Shown: in pieces, positions 23,891-31,080 of the stretch
Position numbering within the stretch: position 1 is the stretch's first letter
Layout of the letters: each line of letters begins with the position of its first letter
The notes under the pieces: model-generated
What the model was told of the DNA's origin: nothing
Database searches by the model: none
Seen by the model: the letters and a program-made list of their open reading frames with translations, nothing else
Position numbers and translations under genes: made by a program
Virus record (IMG/VR): IMGVR_UViG_3300044953_000536
Coordinates: 1-33,462 of that record
Reading direction: 5' to 3' (one strand)
From: a virus
Length of the DNA: 33,462 nt

Positions 23891-24423
23891 TGTTGAATTT
23901 TGAAGTGTTAAATAATTTGCCGGTTTGGTTAAGAGCTTTCGATAAAATTATCTTTTCCGATAAATTTCTTTGCGAATATGACTGCATGACACAAACGGAT
24001 TTTATTTACGAAATGCTTGGAGAAATGTCAAAACAGTGTGGTGGCAAGGGATATTTTTTCAGGCCGGACGAAGAAAAAGACGTTTTGGAAGGCTGGGTGA
24101 AGTGTCTTGGAAATTTTCATCCTAAGCAAATTATCGAAGCGATGGATTTAATTTTATCTGGGAAATACTTGAAGCGTGATGATGTCGTTCCACGCACAGC
24201 AATGGATTTTAAATGGTTTATGCAGAATGGGACGCACAATCAAATTCCAGAAATTTATCGCCCAGCCCCAACAAACGTGTTAAAACTCGGGTATGACAAA
24301 GAAGCCGCTAGAGAAAAATCATTAGGGATTGCAAAAACTAGCTTGGATAATATTCGAGCGATGTTGCCAAAGCCAAAGAAGAGTTTTAAACAGATTCAAG
24401 ATGAAGCAGGAAGAACAAGATGA
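23890..24423 (+). CDS. Probable helicase loader or replication accessory protein
   Basis: A 177-aa protein starting at the TAATG junction. It has no ATPase motif, and is largely helical (TDFIYEMLGEMSKQCGGKGY; DVLEGWVKCLGNFHPKQIIE; DVVPRTAMDFKWFMQNGTHN). The gene after an O-like initiator is commonly a loader of the host replicative helicase (lambda P position), and I infer that role. The family itself I do not recognise. The stop overlaps the next start (ATGA). Confidence 0.5.
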   Translation: MLNFEVLNNLPVWLRAFDKIIFSDKFLCEYDCMTQTDFIYEMLGEMSKQCGGKGYFFRPDEEKDVLEGWVKCLGNFHPKQIIEAMDLILSGKYLKRDDVVPRTAMDFKWFMQNGTHNQIPEIYRPAPTNVLKLGYDKEAAREKSLGIAKTSLDNIRAMLPKPKKSFKQIQDEAGRTR

Positions 24424-24758
24424 ATGAGAAAGAAAAAGCGGAAGATTCAATCTCAAGAAAATTCGGTAGACTTACCGTGATTGCAATTGAGAAAGACAAA
24501 AGGCACAGAGCGATTGCGGTTTGTGAATGTGAGTGTGGTAATCGTTGTAAGGTGCAGTTAGCAAATATAAAAAAACCTGTCATAGGGACAAAGTCATGCG
24601 GATGCTTGGCTAAGGAAAATCGTGAAAGGCAGAAGAAAGAATTTTCAGCGATGCTTGCTAGCGCAAGAGTGAGTAGAGAAAAACGCAAGAGCTACTTGAG
24701 ATATGATGAGTATGATGACTTCGGTGAGCAGAACGTGAATTTGGGTTGGAAGGTTTAG
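24420..24758 (+). CDS. Zinc-ribbon protein of the phage GRLTVI…SCGCL type
   Basis: A 112-aa protein. FGRLTVIAIEKDKRHRAIAV leads to CECECGN and then TKSCGCLAKENRE, four to five cysteines positioned to hold zinc. This motif set is frequent in phage proteins, often as the N-terminal part of HNH or AP2-type nucleases, but here no nuclease domain follows; the C-terminus is a charged helix. It probably binds nucleic acid; function unknown. Confidence 0.6.
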   Translation: MNEKEKAEDSISRKFGRLTVIAIEKDKRHRAIAVCECECGNRCKVQLANIKKPVIGTKSCGCLAKENRERQKKEFSAMLASARVSREKRKSYLRYDEYDDFGEQNVNLGWKV

Positions 24759-24768
24759 GGGATTTAAT

Positions 24769-24954
24769 GTGAATATAAGTTTTTTTGATTCTGTTGTTTT
24801 TTGGGCTGGGATTGTTATTGGAACTATCATAGGCACAATTCCCGTTGCTGTCTTGATTGTCGGTTTAGGATTCGCAAGCGACAAAGAAAGGATACGTGAT
24901 GCTTTAGAAAGCATGGCGAAAAATGTTGATATTATTGTGAGAAGAGGGAAATGA
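24769..24954 (+). CDS. Small membrane protein (61 aa, GTG start)
   Basis: GTG 24769 follows AGGGGA by about six bases; an overlapping ATG at 24767 stops at once. A long hydrophobic segment (FFDSVVFWAGIVIGTIIGTI and PVAVLIVGLGF) is followed by a charged helix (SDKERIRDALESMAKNV). Function unknown. The stop overlaps the next gene (ATGA), another membrane protein. Confidence 0.5.
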   Translation: MNISFFDSVVFWAGIVIGTIIGTIPVAVLIVGLGFASDKERIRDALESMAKNVDIIVRRGK

Positions 24955-25124
24955 GCGATTTAGTAAATTTTATTTTAGGGTATGCGATATTGTCTTTCTT
25001 TGTTTATTCTTTTTTCTTCTTCGCTAGGGCGGGATGGTCGAGAGAGCATGACAAGTGGAACAAAGTGATAGCAATAACAGAAGCTGCAATTAGGAAGGTG
25101 AAAGATGAACCAACGACAGATTAA
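24951..25124 (+). CDS. Small membrane protein (57 aa)
   Basis: ATG 24951 overlaps the previous stop; GAAGAGGGAA precedes it. One hydrophobic segment rich in Phe (FILGYAILSFFVYSFFFFAR) near the N-terminus is followed by a basic cytoplasmic tail. It overlaps the start of the YopX-like gene by 20 bases. A holin role is conceivable for such proteins, but its early-operon position argues against it. Confidence 0.5.
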   Translation: MSDLVNFILGYAILSFFVYSFFFFARAGWSREHDKWNKVIAITEAAIRKVKDEPTTD

Positions 25125-25629
25125 ATTTAGGGTATGGCGGCATGACATAAAATACATGGATTATGATGCGTTTTTTTCGTCTGATAGAAATATTCCCGCT
25201 GACTCACCTGTTGGATTAAACTATATAATCAACCGCTTTGAGAAGTCCATTGGCGCCTTAATGCAGTTCACAGGTCTCTACGACAAGAATGGCAAGGAAA
25301 TTTGGGAAGGGGATGTTTTGAGAGAATCTGATTTTAAGCACGACTGGGATTGTTACTGTGATAATACAAAATGGAACGATGATTGTAATGGTTCTAAAGA
25401 GTGTGATCGAAGAAACGAGCTTATAGAAAAGTACGGAGCATTATGCATGGTTGAGTATGATAACGATATAGGAGCTTTTGTTTTCCCACCTTTGTCGCAA
25501 GATTTGAGAAACCTTGAAGGCTATTGGTCTGCTGAAGATAGCTTTTGTTATTTGGAGTATCGTAAATGTTTAGAAGTCATCGGCAACATTTACGAAAACC
25601 CAGAGCTGATCGGAGATGTAGAGAGCTAA
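25105..25629 (+). CDS. YopX-like phage protein
   Basis: A 174-aa protein; AAGGTGAAAG precedes ATG 25105. The family pattern is visible: IKFRVWRHDIKYM at the start, ALMQFTGLYDKNGKEIWEGD (about 51-70) in the middle, and VIGNIYENPEL near the end. YopX-type proteins are common in prophages and early phage regions; their molecular role is not established. The centre contains an extra Cys/Asp-rich stretch (HDWDCYCDNTKWNDDCNG), which may bind metal. Its stop overlaps the next ATG (TAATG). Confidence 0.8.
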   Translation: MNQRQIKFRVWRHDIKYMDYDAFFSSDRNIPADSPVGLNYIINRFEKSIGALMQFTGLYDKNGKEIWEGDVLRESDFKHDWDCYCDNTKWNDDCNGSKECDRRNELIEKYGALCMVEYDNDIGAFVFPPLSQDLRNLEGYWSAEDSFCYLEYRKCLEVIGNIYENPELIGDVES

Positions 25630-26165
25630 TGGCTAAATCGGACACAGAAAAGCCCGTGAAATGTAATAAAAAGGCTCTTTTGAAGATAATTAAAAGTGGC
25701 AAGGATGTTATTTATAATGAAAATTATCATATCAACTTATTGGTGGATATTTTTATTGTTGGCGGGACTGTGAACAAGTTTTGTGCAAAAGCAATGATTG
25801 TTAGAAGCACATTTTACGAGTGGCTTAACAAATACCCTGTTTTTAATAAAGCTTATCTGATTGCATCAGAGTTGGCGGAAGAGTATTTGACAGAGAAAAT
25901 TTATGCCGGTGAAATTGATAATCCTTATGCTTTAAGTATGATGCGCGTTCGTTTTGCTCATAAAGCCTGCTTGGTGCCTGAACTAAAGGCTAATATTTCG
26001 TTAAGCAAAAAAGCTTCCGCAGTAATGAAAAAAGTTGCGGATGGTCATTTATGTCCAGACTATGCTCAAAAACACCTACAAAATATAGAGAAGGTTGCCA
26101 CAATAGATGCTTATATTAAGCAATCAACGATAGTAGATGAATTTGAAGAACGGGCAAAAATATAG
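25629..26165 (+). CDS. Probable terminase small subunit
   Basis: A 178-aa protein from ATG 25629 at the TAATG junction; longer starts lie inside the YopX-like gene. The region GGTVNKFCAKAMIVRSTFYE and WLNKYPVFNKAYLIASELAE (about 48-85) matches the helix-turn-helix of phage small terminase proteins, where the HTH recognises the packaging site and a W..xxPxF..A helix follows. The remainder is helical. The large subunit lies at 13249, so the two subunits are separated by more than 11 kb, unusual for most phages. Another HTH role is possible. Confidence 0.55.
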   Translation: MAKSDTEKPVKCNKKALLKIIKSGKDVIYNENYHINLLVDIFIVGGTVNKFCAKAMIVRSTFYEWLNKYPVFNKAYLIASELAEEYLTEKIYAGEIDNPYALSMMRVRFAHKACLVPELKANISLSKKASAVMKKVADGHLCPDYAQKHLQNIEKVATIDAYIKQSTIVDEFEERAKI

Positions 26166-26176
26166 TGAAATAACCA

Positions 26177-26365
26177 ATGAAAACAAGGTTTTTTAGCAGA
26201 GTTACGTTAAGGAAAATGAAAGAGGTTTATGCGCCAAATGAAGATATAAAAATAATATGGGTTGATGATGAAAAGGACATTGATGAAACGCAGAAAAACA
26301 TATGTTGGGTTTATTTGAGAAAAGATGTATTTGATATAGGGGATGACGAAGATGTTAGTGGTTAG
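26177..26365 (+). CDS. Hypothetical acidic protein (62 aa)
   Basis: MKTRFFSRVTLRKMKEVYAP is followed by a very acidic second half (VDDEKDIDETQ; DIGDDEDVSG). The ribosome site before ATG 26177 is weak. The end overlaps the RHH gene. No family recognised. It could be a small partner of the RHH protein, but it does not look like a known toxin. Confidence 0.45.
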   Translation: MKTRFFSRVTLRKMKEVYAPNEDIKIIWVDDEKDIDETQKNICWVYLRKDVFDIGDDEDVSG

Positions 26366-26531
26366 AATGAAAGGCGAAATTGAAAAGCACTTGCAAGTCA
26401 TTGCTAACCGTATGGGTAGAACTAAAAGCTATTGCGTTAGAAAAGCGGTTGAGTGGTACATTAGGGCTTACGAACAAGAACAAGATAAAAATAAGTCAGA
26501 GCGTCAAATTTCCTCTTCTGGGTTACAATGA
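26352..26531 (+). CDS. Ribbon-helix-helix DNA-binding protein
   Basis: I chose ATG 26352 (MLVVRMKGEIEKHLQVIANR, 59 aa), nine bases after AGGGG; ATG 26343 is in frame but too close. The strand VVRMKGEIEKHLQVIA plus GRTKSYCVRKAVEWYIRAYE is the Arc/CopG/RelB-type fold used by transcription repressors and antitoxins. No toxin gene follows, so a regulator at the boundary between early and late operons is more likely. It lies just upstream of the control region of the portal operon. Confidence 0.62.
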   Translation: MLVVRMKGEIEKHLQVIANRMGRTKSYCVRKAVEWYIRAYEQEQDKNKSERQISSSGLQ

Positions 26532-26595
26532 GGTTACAAGTTAAAAATCTATAAAGAAGCATTTCCACAAATCCATAATATTTTCAACAAAAAAT

Positions 26596-26690
26596 TTGAA
26601 GTTCTGAGTAATAGACAAAATAAGGTATTCTTATTTAGTCATTGACTTTTCCTGTGTAATACATCCAATCTTTTTATATTTGGAGGGCGT
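26596..26690 (+). promoter_or_regulatory. Control region of the portal operon with operator half-site
   Basis: A 163-base gap. It contains CTGAGTAATA (26604-26613), identical to ten bases of the perfect early operator at 18911-18920, placed just after a TTGAAG box (26596-26601). A second TTGACT lies at 26642-26647. No convincing -10 box is paired with either at the usual distance, so late expression may need an activator. GGAGGG at 26682-26687 is the ribosome site of the next gene. Confidence 0.35.
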
Positions 26691-26694
26691 TTAT

Positions 26695-26943
26695 ATGAAT
26701 ATTACAAGCTACAACATTGTTACTGCTTATAGTCAAGATTTACCTAGAATGGTTCAGGATTTAATTGCTCAAGGATGGCAACCTTACGGAGATCCGTTTC
26801 TTTACGGCGGTTATATCGTTCAAGCAGTAGTTCAGTATGGCAGTTCCGTTATAGAAGAGCCTTCTAGTATGAAATCTCAAATGCCAATTGAAGATGCTCA
26901 TGTTGAACATAATGATGAAGAAACTTTAGAAGGGGATGAGTGA
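26695..26943 (+). CDS. DUF1737-like small protein
   Basis: I chose ATG 26695 (MNITSYNIVTAYSQDLPRMV, 82 aa), with GGAGGG seven bases upstream. The plan Y-x-I/V-V-x-A … V-x-x-LI-x-x-GWQPYGDP … YIVQAVVQY matches DUF1737-type proteins, small beta-alpha-beta units found in phages and bacteria with unknown role. The C-terminus is acidic (HNDEETLEGDE). Its TGA overlaps the next ATG. Confidence 0.65.
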   Translation: MNITSYNIVTAYSQDLPRMVQDLIAQGWQPYGDPFLYGGYIVQAVVQYGSSVIEEPSSMKSQMPIEDAHVEHNDEETLEGDE

Positions 26944-27266
26944 TGGGTATTGGCAAGATTTTTAAAAATCCCTTTCAAGCTGCAAAAGATGTTGTAACTT
27001 TGGGAAACTCCAGTCGGCAAGCGAAAAGAGAGGAAGCTACTGCCCAACGTGTTAGTGATGCCTATATGTCTCAAGTGCAGAATATGCAGAATCATATTGC
27101 TACTGCCAATAATGCCATAATTCAGTATGCTCAGGACATGAAAGCGCAAATGAGCAGTAACCTTGAAAAGAAAAAGTCACAAATGAATAAATCGATTATA
27201 AGAAATAATAGAAGACCATTGTTTGGTGGAGATGATAACGGTATGTTTAAGGATACTTTAGGTTAA
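26943..27266 (+). CDS. Hypothetical structural-region protein upstream of portal
   Basis: ATG 26943 is chosen at the TGATG junction, with AAGGGGATGAG upstream; a GTG three bases earlier is an alternative. The 107-aa protein has a glycine/basic start (MGIGKIFKNPFQAAKDVV), a long Gln/Ala-rich coiled-coil helix, and a C-terminus RRPLFGGDDNGMFKDTLG. It resembles small helical proteins encoded before the portal in several short-tailed phages. Its function is unknown. Stop and portal start overlap (TAATG). Confidence 0.55.
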   Translation: MGIGKIFKNPFQAAKDVVTLGNSSRQAKREEATAQRVSDAYMSQVQNMQNHIATANNAIIQYAQDMKAQMSSNLEKKKSQMNKSIIRNNRRPLFGGDDNGMFKDTLG

Positions 27267-28807
27267 TGGGTAACTTAGACAAATTAGAATATTACAAGCG
27301 TCGATATAGTGCAGCTAAAGCAAAAACTGAGCTTTGGAAAAATACTTTGGAAAAAGCTTACCATTATTGTATTCCTGGGCGTAATTTGTTTGATAGAACT
27401 TCTTGGAGTCAAGGAGAACAGAAAAACGGAAGGGTTTTTGATACGACGGCGATTGCGGCTACTCGCAACTTTGTGGCTAAAATTCAAGAAGCATTAACTC
27501 CTCCACAAAAAGTTTGGGCCACATTAAAGGCTGGAACTGAGTATGACGAAGATTTTAAAGATGAAGTAAATGAGCAGCTTGAGGAAATTAATAAAATATT
27601 GTTTGACCATATCCGGCATTCTAACTTTGATATGGTGATGAATGAATGTTATTACGATTTAGCTGTTGGGACAGCTATTTTAGTCATTAATGAAGGAGAT
27701 GATGATAATCCATTAGTTTTCCACTCTATTCCTCTTGCCCGCATATTTTTTGACGAATCTGCAACGGGTAGACTAGACAATTGTTATCGTTATTGGGATG
27801 AAATTAGGGTCACGGATATTCAAGAAATGTGGCCTAATGCAAACATTCCAAATTGGATGATTGATGGATTAGAAAATAACCCTGTGTTCTCAGTAAAGAG
27901 CTTATATGAAGGAGTTATTTATTTTCACAAAGAAAAACTATATCGATATTGTTTGTGGACTGATAATTCAATACTGTTAGAAGATGAACACGTTGCATCT
28001 CCCTGGGTAGCTTTTAGATGGGACAAGGTTAATAATGAAATAATGGGCCGAGGGCCTATTCTTCAAGCGTTGCCTTCTATTCTTTCTTTGAATGAATTGG
28101 CAAGAGTTGAATTAATTGCAGCAAATTTTAATGCCTGCAAGCCCTATATGGCTTTTAGTGACAGTGTGTTTAATCCATGGACAACAAAACTTGAGCCAAT
28201 GTCCATTATTCCTGTTGCGCCTGGCCCTGGCGGAACTTTCCCAATTAAAGCGTTTGATGACGTAAGAAACCCGGCTTTTGAACAATTTACTGCAAATGAT
28301 TTAAGGCAACAAATTAATAAGATTCTGTTTGCAGACCCATTGGGAAACATTGAAGAAACACCCACAAAAACAGCGACAGAGCTTTCTTTAAGGCAAAGAA
28401 ACATGCTAGAGGAAATGGGGCCAACTTTTAGCCGTTTACAGCAAGAGTTTCTAAGCAGAGTTATACAAAGAGTTATTAATATTCTTCAATTAAAAGGATT
28501 TTTAAAACCTTTAGTAGTGGACGGAAAAGAAATACAGATTGCTTATCAGTCTGATTTGGTAGTAAGCCAGGGTAGAAAAGACGTAGAAAATCTTCTTGAT
28601 TACTCAAAAGTAATGCAAGCCATGTATGGACCTGAAGGAATGAGCTTTTTGCAGCCTGCTGAGATTCCTGGATGGGTTGCAGAAAAGATGGGTATTCCAA
28701 GCTCTTTAATAGTCGATAAAAGCAAGATAGAAGAAAACCTTGGCAAAATGGCTTCTGAGCAAGAAGACATGCAACAAATGGCGTTAGAGGCTCAATATGC
28801 AAGATGA
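27266..28807 (+). CDS. Portal protein (head-tail connector)
   Basis: A 513-aa protein forming the ring at the head vertex through which DNA is packaged and ejected. Features of the T7-type head-tail connector family are WKNTLEKAYHYCIPGRNLFD near residue 25, then RVFDTTAIAATRNFVAKIQE (about 54-73) with ALTPPQKVWATL, and later MGRGPILQALPSILSLNELA (about 266-285). Length is close to T7 gp8 (536 aa). It starts a cluster with Bbp19-like and scaffold genes; in T7 order the capsid gene would follow the scaffold, but here an accessory module intervenes. Confidence 0.87.
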   Translation: MGNLDKLEYYKRRYSAAKAKTELWKNTLEKAYHYCIPGRNLFDRTSWSQGEQKNGRVFDTTAIAATRNFVAKIQEALTPPQKVWATLKAGTEYDEDFKDEVNEQLEEINKILFDHIRHSNFDMVMNECYYDLAVGTAILVINEGDDDNPLVFHSIPLARIFFDESATGRLDNCYRYWDEIRVTDIQEMWPNANIPNWMIDGLENNPVFSVKSLYEGVIYFHKEKLYRYCLWTDNSILLEDEHVASPWVAFRWDKVNNEIMGRGPILQALPSILSLNELARVELIAANFNACKPYMAFSDSVFNPWTTKLEPMSIIPVAPGPGGTFPIKAFDDVRNPAFEQFTANDLRQQINKILFADPLGNIEETPTKTATELSLRQRNMLEEMGPTFSRLQQEFLSRVIQRVINILQLKGFLKPLVVDGKEIQIAYQSDLVVSQGRKDVENLLDYSKVMQAMYGPEGMSFLQPAEIPGWVAEKMGIPSSLIVDKSKIEENLGKMASEQEDMQQMALEAQYAR

Positions 28808-29138
28808 TTTTAAACAAGACGAATACTTTAGTTCGGATAATAGAAGCTCTGTTAAAGAAAATCCTGAAGATATGGAGTTTCAAAGATTATGTTATGAAGT
28901 ATTTATTACTAATAATTCAGGGAAAATGCTGATGGAAAAGATTTTCAAGCGATTTATTTTGAAAGCTTTAATTTCTCCTGTAGTAGTAGATGAACGTGGA
29001 CGTTCTGTTCCTGTTCCAGCGGAAGAATATAAAACGTTTGTTGTGTATTACGAAGGATTTAAAGAAGCCCTTAGAGGGTTACATAAACAAGCTTTGGAAT
29101 ATCAACTTAAACTAAATGAGGGTGCAATCAATGTCTGA
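28797..29138 (+). CDS. Bbp19-like small virion-region protein
   Basis: A 113-aa protein overlapping the portal end by 11 bases. The N-terminus is polar; the core FQRLCYEVFITNNSGKMLME followed by a basic helix, VDERGRSVPV and EGFKEALRGLHKQALEY resembles the Bbp19 family encoded after the portal in Bordetella phage BPP-1 and relatives. Its role is not known. The end overlaps the scaffold gene. Confidence 0.5.
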   Translation: MQDDFKQDEYFSSDNRSSVKENPEDMEFQRLCYEVFITNNSGKMLMEKIFKRFILKALISPVVVDERGRSVPVPAEEYKTFVVYYEGFKEALRGLHKQALEYQLKLNEGAINV

Positions 29139-29775
29139 AACAAACGAATGGTATATAGCAGAGGGTGTAAAAGGGGAAGGGCAAAAGCCTGAATGGTTAA
29201 AGGACAATAAGTATAAAACCGTGTTCGATCAGGCAAAAGCTTATACTGAAATGGAAAAAGCTCTGGGTGTTAATGAAGTTCCTGAAAAGTATCAGATTGA
29301 GAATTTTAAAGAAGATATTGATATTGAATCCGAGGAAATTTCAAGCTTCTTGTCTTTTGCTAAAGAGAACAAGTTGAAACAGAGCGTGGTCAATGGGGTG
29401 TTTAAAACCTTTTCTGATATTAGCAATAAAAATAAAATTAATGAAGATAAAGAAATTGAAAAATTTGAAAGTACTAGTAATTTTAAAGCTGAAAACATAT
29501 TCAATTGGGTTGAGAATAATTTTTCAGATGAATCAAAAGAAGTATTTAACTCTGCACCGAAAACAAGTCACTTATTAAATCTGTTAAACGAGTCAAGAAA
29601 GTTGGCTTCAAAAGCAAGGAGTTCTACGCCTTCTAGTAATGATAATGGAGCTCCATTGGAAACTATCGAAGAAATTGTACAAGAAATGGACAATAATTAT
29701 GAAAAGTATAAAACAGATGCAATTTATAGAGGCAAGGTAAATGCGAGAATTAAAAGAGCGCATGGGGAAGAATAA
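29131..29775 (+). CDS. Probable scaffolding protein
   Basis: I chose ATG 29131 (MSETNEWYIAEGVKGEGQKP, 214 aa), seven bases after GAGGGTG; an upstream start at 29116 lacks a ribosome site. The segment KPEWLKDNKYKTVFDQAKAY followed by ALGVNEVPEKYQ is typical of phage scaffold/capsid-assembly proteins, and the remainder is acidic and helical, ending in a basic helix (RGKVNARIKRAHGEE) that usually binds capsid subunits. Position after the portal supports this. Confidence 0.68.
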   Translation: MSETNEWYIAEGVKGEGQKPEWLKDNKYKTVFDQAKAYTEMEKALGVNEVPEKYQIENFKEDIDIESEEISSFLSFAKENKLKQSVVNGVFKTFSDISNKNKINEDKEIEKFESTSNFKAENIFNWVENNFSDESKEVFNSAPKTSHLLNLLNESRKLASKARSSTPSSNDNGAPLETIEEIVQEMDNNYEKYKTDAIYRGKVNARIKRAHGEE

Positions 29776-29790
29776 AACGGAGGTGCAACA

Positions 29791-30147
29791 ATGAATGATA
29801 ACTCATTAAATGTTTCAGAAATAATTAACAATCAAAGCTTAGCAGTTTCCGAGTATCCAGATAATTCCCTGATTACCATTGAAAGTCATTTGGTTGAGAA
29901 TCTTCAGAAGACTCAACAAGAATTGACCATTCTGGCAAACAAGTCTATTCAAACCGAGTTGGTTCCTACGACAGTGACCACGCTGGTTGAGAAAAAGGAC
30001 GATACCTCCTTTATTAACCCGTCCATTCTGACGCAATACGATGCTTCTACCGTACAAAAGGTTCAGGAGATAGCTAACAACCCAAACTCTTCAACCAAGC
30101 TCACCAATGAGCAAAAGCAAATTATTGCTCAATTCTATGGAATTTAA
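29791..30147 (+). CDS. Hypothetical protein at start of accessory module
   Basis: A 118-aa protein with GGAGGTG before ATG 29791. It is rich in Ser, Thr, Asn and Gln, with a helical centre (HLVENLQKTQQELTILANKS) and C-terminus LTNEQKQIIAQFYGI. Low complexity and no signal peptide. It may be a virion or fibre-associated protein. Family unknown. Confidence 0.55.
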   Translation: MNDNSLNVSEIINNQSLAVSEYPDNSLITIESHLVENLQKTQQELTILANKSIQTELVPTTVTTLVEKKDDTSFINPSILTQYDASTVQKVQEIANNPNSSTKLTNEQKQIIAQFYGI

Positions 30148-30159
30148 AGGAGAACATGT

Positions 30160-30843
30160 ATGCGATTAATTATTATTTTATCATCACTGTTGGCTTCAAC
30201 TACAGCCATTACTAAAGAATTACCATTTTACTTTGGTGCGGATGGTCAGTACTGTAAGATGTGCTTTAAGCAAAATTATGGAGATAACTTGTATAACAAG
30301 AAGTCCTTAGGGCTAAACCCATTTTTTGGTATCAATGTTAAAGATAGCCATTTTTCGGTTGAAGTAGGGTATCAGTATTGCGATTCCTCTCGTACGTCCA
30401 CGCTAACGGCTAACGAGTACGCTTCTGGCATGCAAGTTCCGCAATCGCTTGAGCCTATTACGTTTAGGTCTTCCTTAAAATTAAAAGGCCCACATGTTAA
30501 TTTGTTAATATTAACGCCTCGGTATGATGCATACCCGCTTCAATTCTTTGGTGGTGTTGGTGTATCACACACCAAAGCCACTTTCGAGCGAGCCACGATG
30601 CAGTTTAACTCGTTCGTAGGTAAAACCAACCGCAAAATGGAAACTTCTCGTTCGTTAAGAAGATTAACGCTTGGCGCAAATTATTTTTTCACTGAAGAGT
30701 TTGCGATGCGAGCCACTTTAGTGTTGGTGAACACCGAAAAATTGCACGCCTTCGCTAGCGATGGTATTCAGAGCCACTTCATACCTGAAGTAAGGCCGCA
30801 GAATAGTGTTTATTATGGTATCGGTTTGAGATGGGGATTTTAA
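30160..30843 (+). CDS. Outer-membrane beta-barrel protein (porin/opacity-like)
   Basis: A 227-aa protein; AAAGGAG precedes ATG 30160. MRLIIILSSLLASTTAITKE is a signal peptide, probably cut after TTA or AIT. The mature part alternates hydrophobic and polar residues in strands (SLGLNPFFGINV, HFSVEVGYQY, PLQFFGGVGVSHTKATF, RLTLGANYFF, YYGIGLRWGF), about eight strands, and ends in Phe, the C-terminal signal for outer-membrane insertion. This resembles small OmpA/Opa-type barrels. Such a host-envelope gene inside a phage virion cluster is unusual and may change receptor access or host surface. Confidence 0.68.
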   Translation: MRLIIILSSLLASTTAITKELPFYFGADGQYCKMCFKQNYGDNLYNKKSLGLNPFFGINVKDSHFSVEVGYQYCDSSRTSTLTANEYASGMQVPQSLEPITFRSSLKLKGPHVNLLILTPRYDAYPLQFFGGVGVSHTKATFERATMQFNSFVGKTNRKMETSRSLRRLTLGANYFFTEEFAMRATLVLVNTEKLHAFASDGIQSHFIPEVRPQNSVYYGIGLRWGF

Positions 30844-30852
30844 GGAGGACAA

Positions 30853-31080
30853 ATGAAATTTAATACGACATTAGACTTAGTAGCGATAACAATTATCGCT
30901 TTTAGTGTTTTTTGCATGTCAGGTTGCTCTATGTTCAAGCCTGGAACGATTGAACGCATGGAAGTAATAGCCATTGAAGATGAGTTAAAGCTAGCGGAAG
31001 ACGAAGTCAAAGAGCTGGAAGGCGATATCCAAAAACCTACTAAAAAGGTTCAACGAAATGGCAGACTCAAGAACCATTAG
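30853..31080 (+). CDS. Small lipoprotein
   Basis: A 75-aa protein with AAGGAGG before ATG 30853. The N-terminus has a hydrophobic segment (TTLDLVAITIIAFSVFCM) and the lipobox MSGC, where Cys would be lipid-modified (about residue 25). The mature part is a charged helix (EDELKLAEDEVKELEGDIQK). It overlaps the patatin gene by 23 bases, so it is coupled to it. Outer spanins are small lipoproteins too, but no inner spanin accompanies it, so I do not call it one. Confidence 0.6.
   Translation: MKFNTTLDLVAITIIAFSVFCMSGCSMFKPGTIERMEVIAIEDELKLAEDEVKELEGDIQKPTKKVQRNGRLKNH

Noticed and set aside
26177-26531. Toxin-antitoxin pair with the RHH protein as antitoxin
   Set aside because: The neighbouring 62-aa protein has no toxin-like motif, is acidic like an antitoxin, and no other small partner follows.
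30853-31080. Outer spanin
   Set aside because: It is a small lipoprotein, but there is no embedded or upstream inner spanin, it is far from the endolysin, and it is coupled to the patatin gene.
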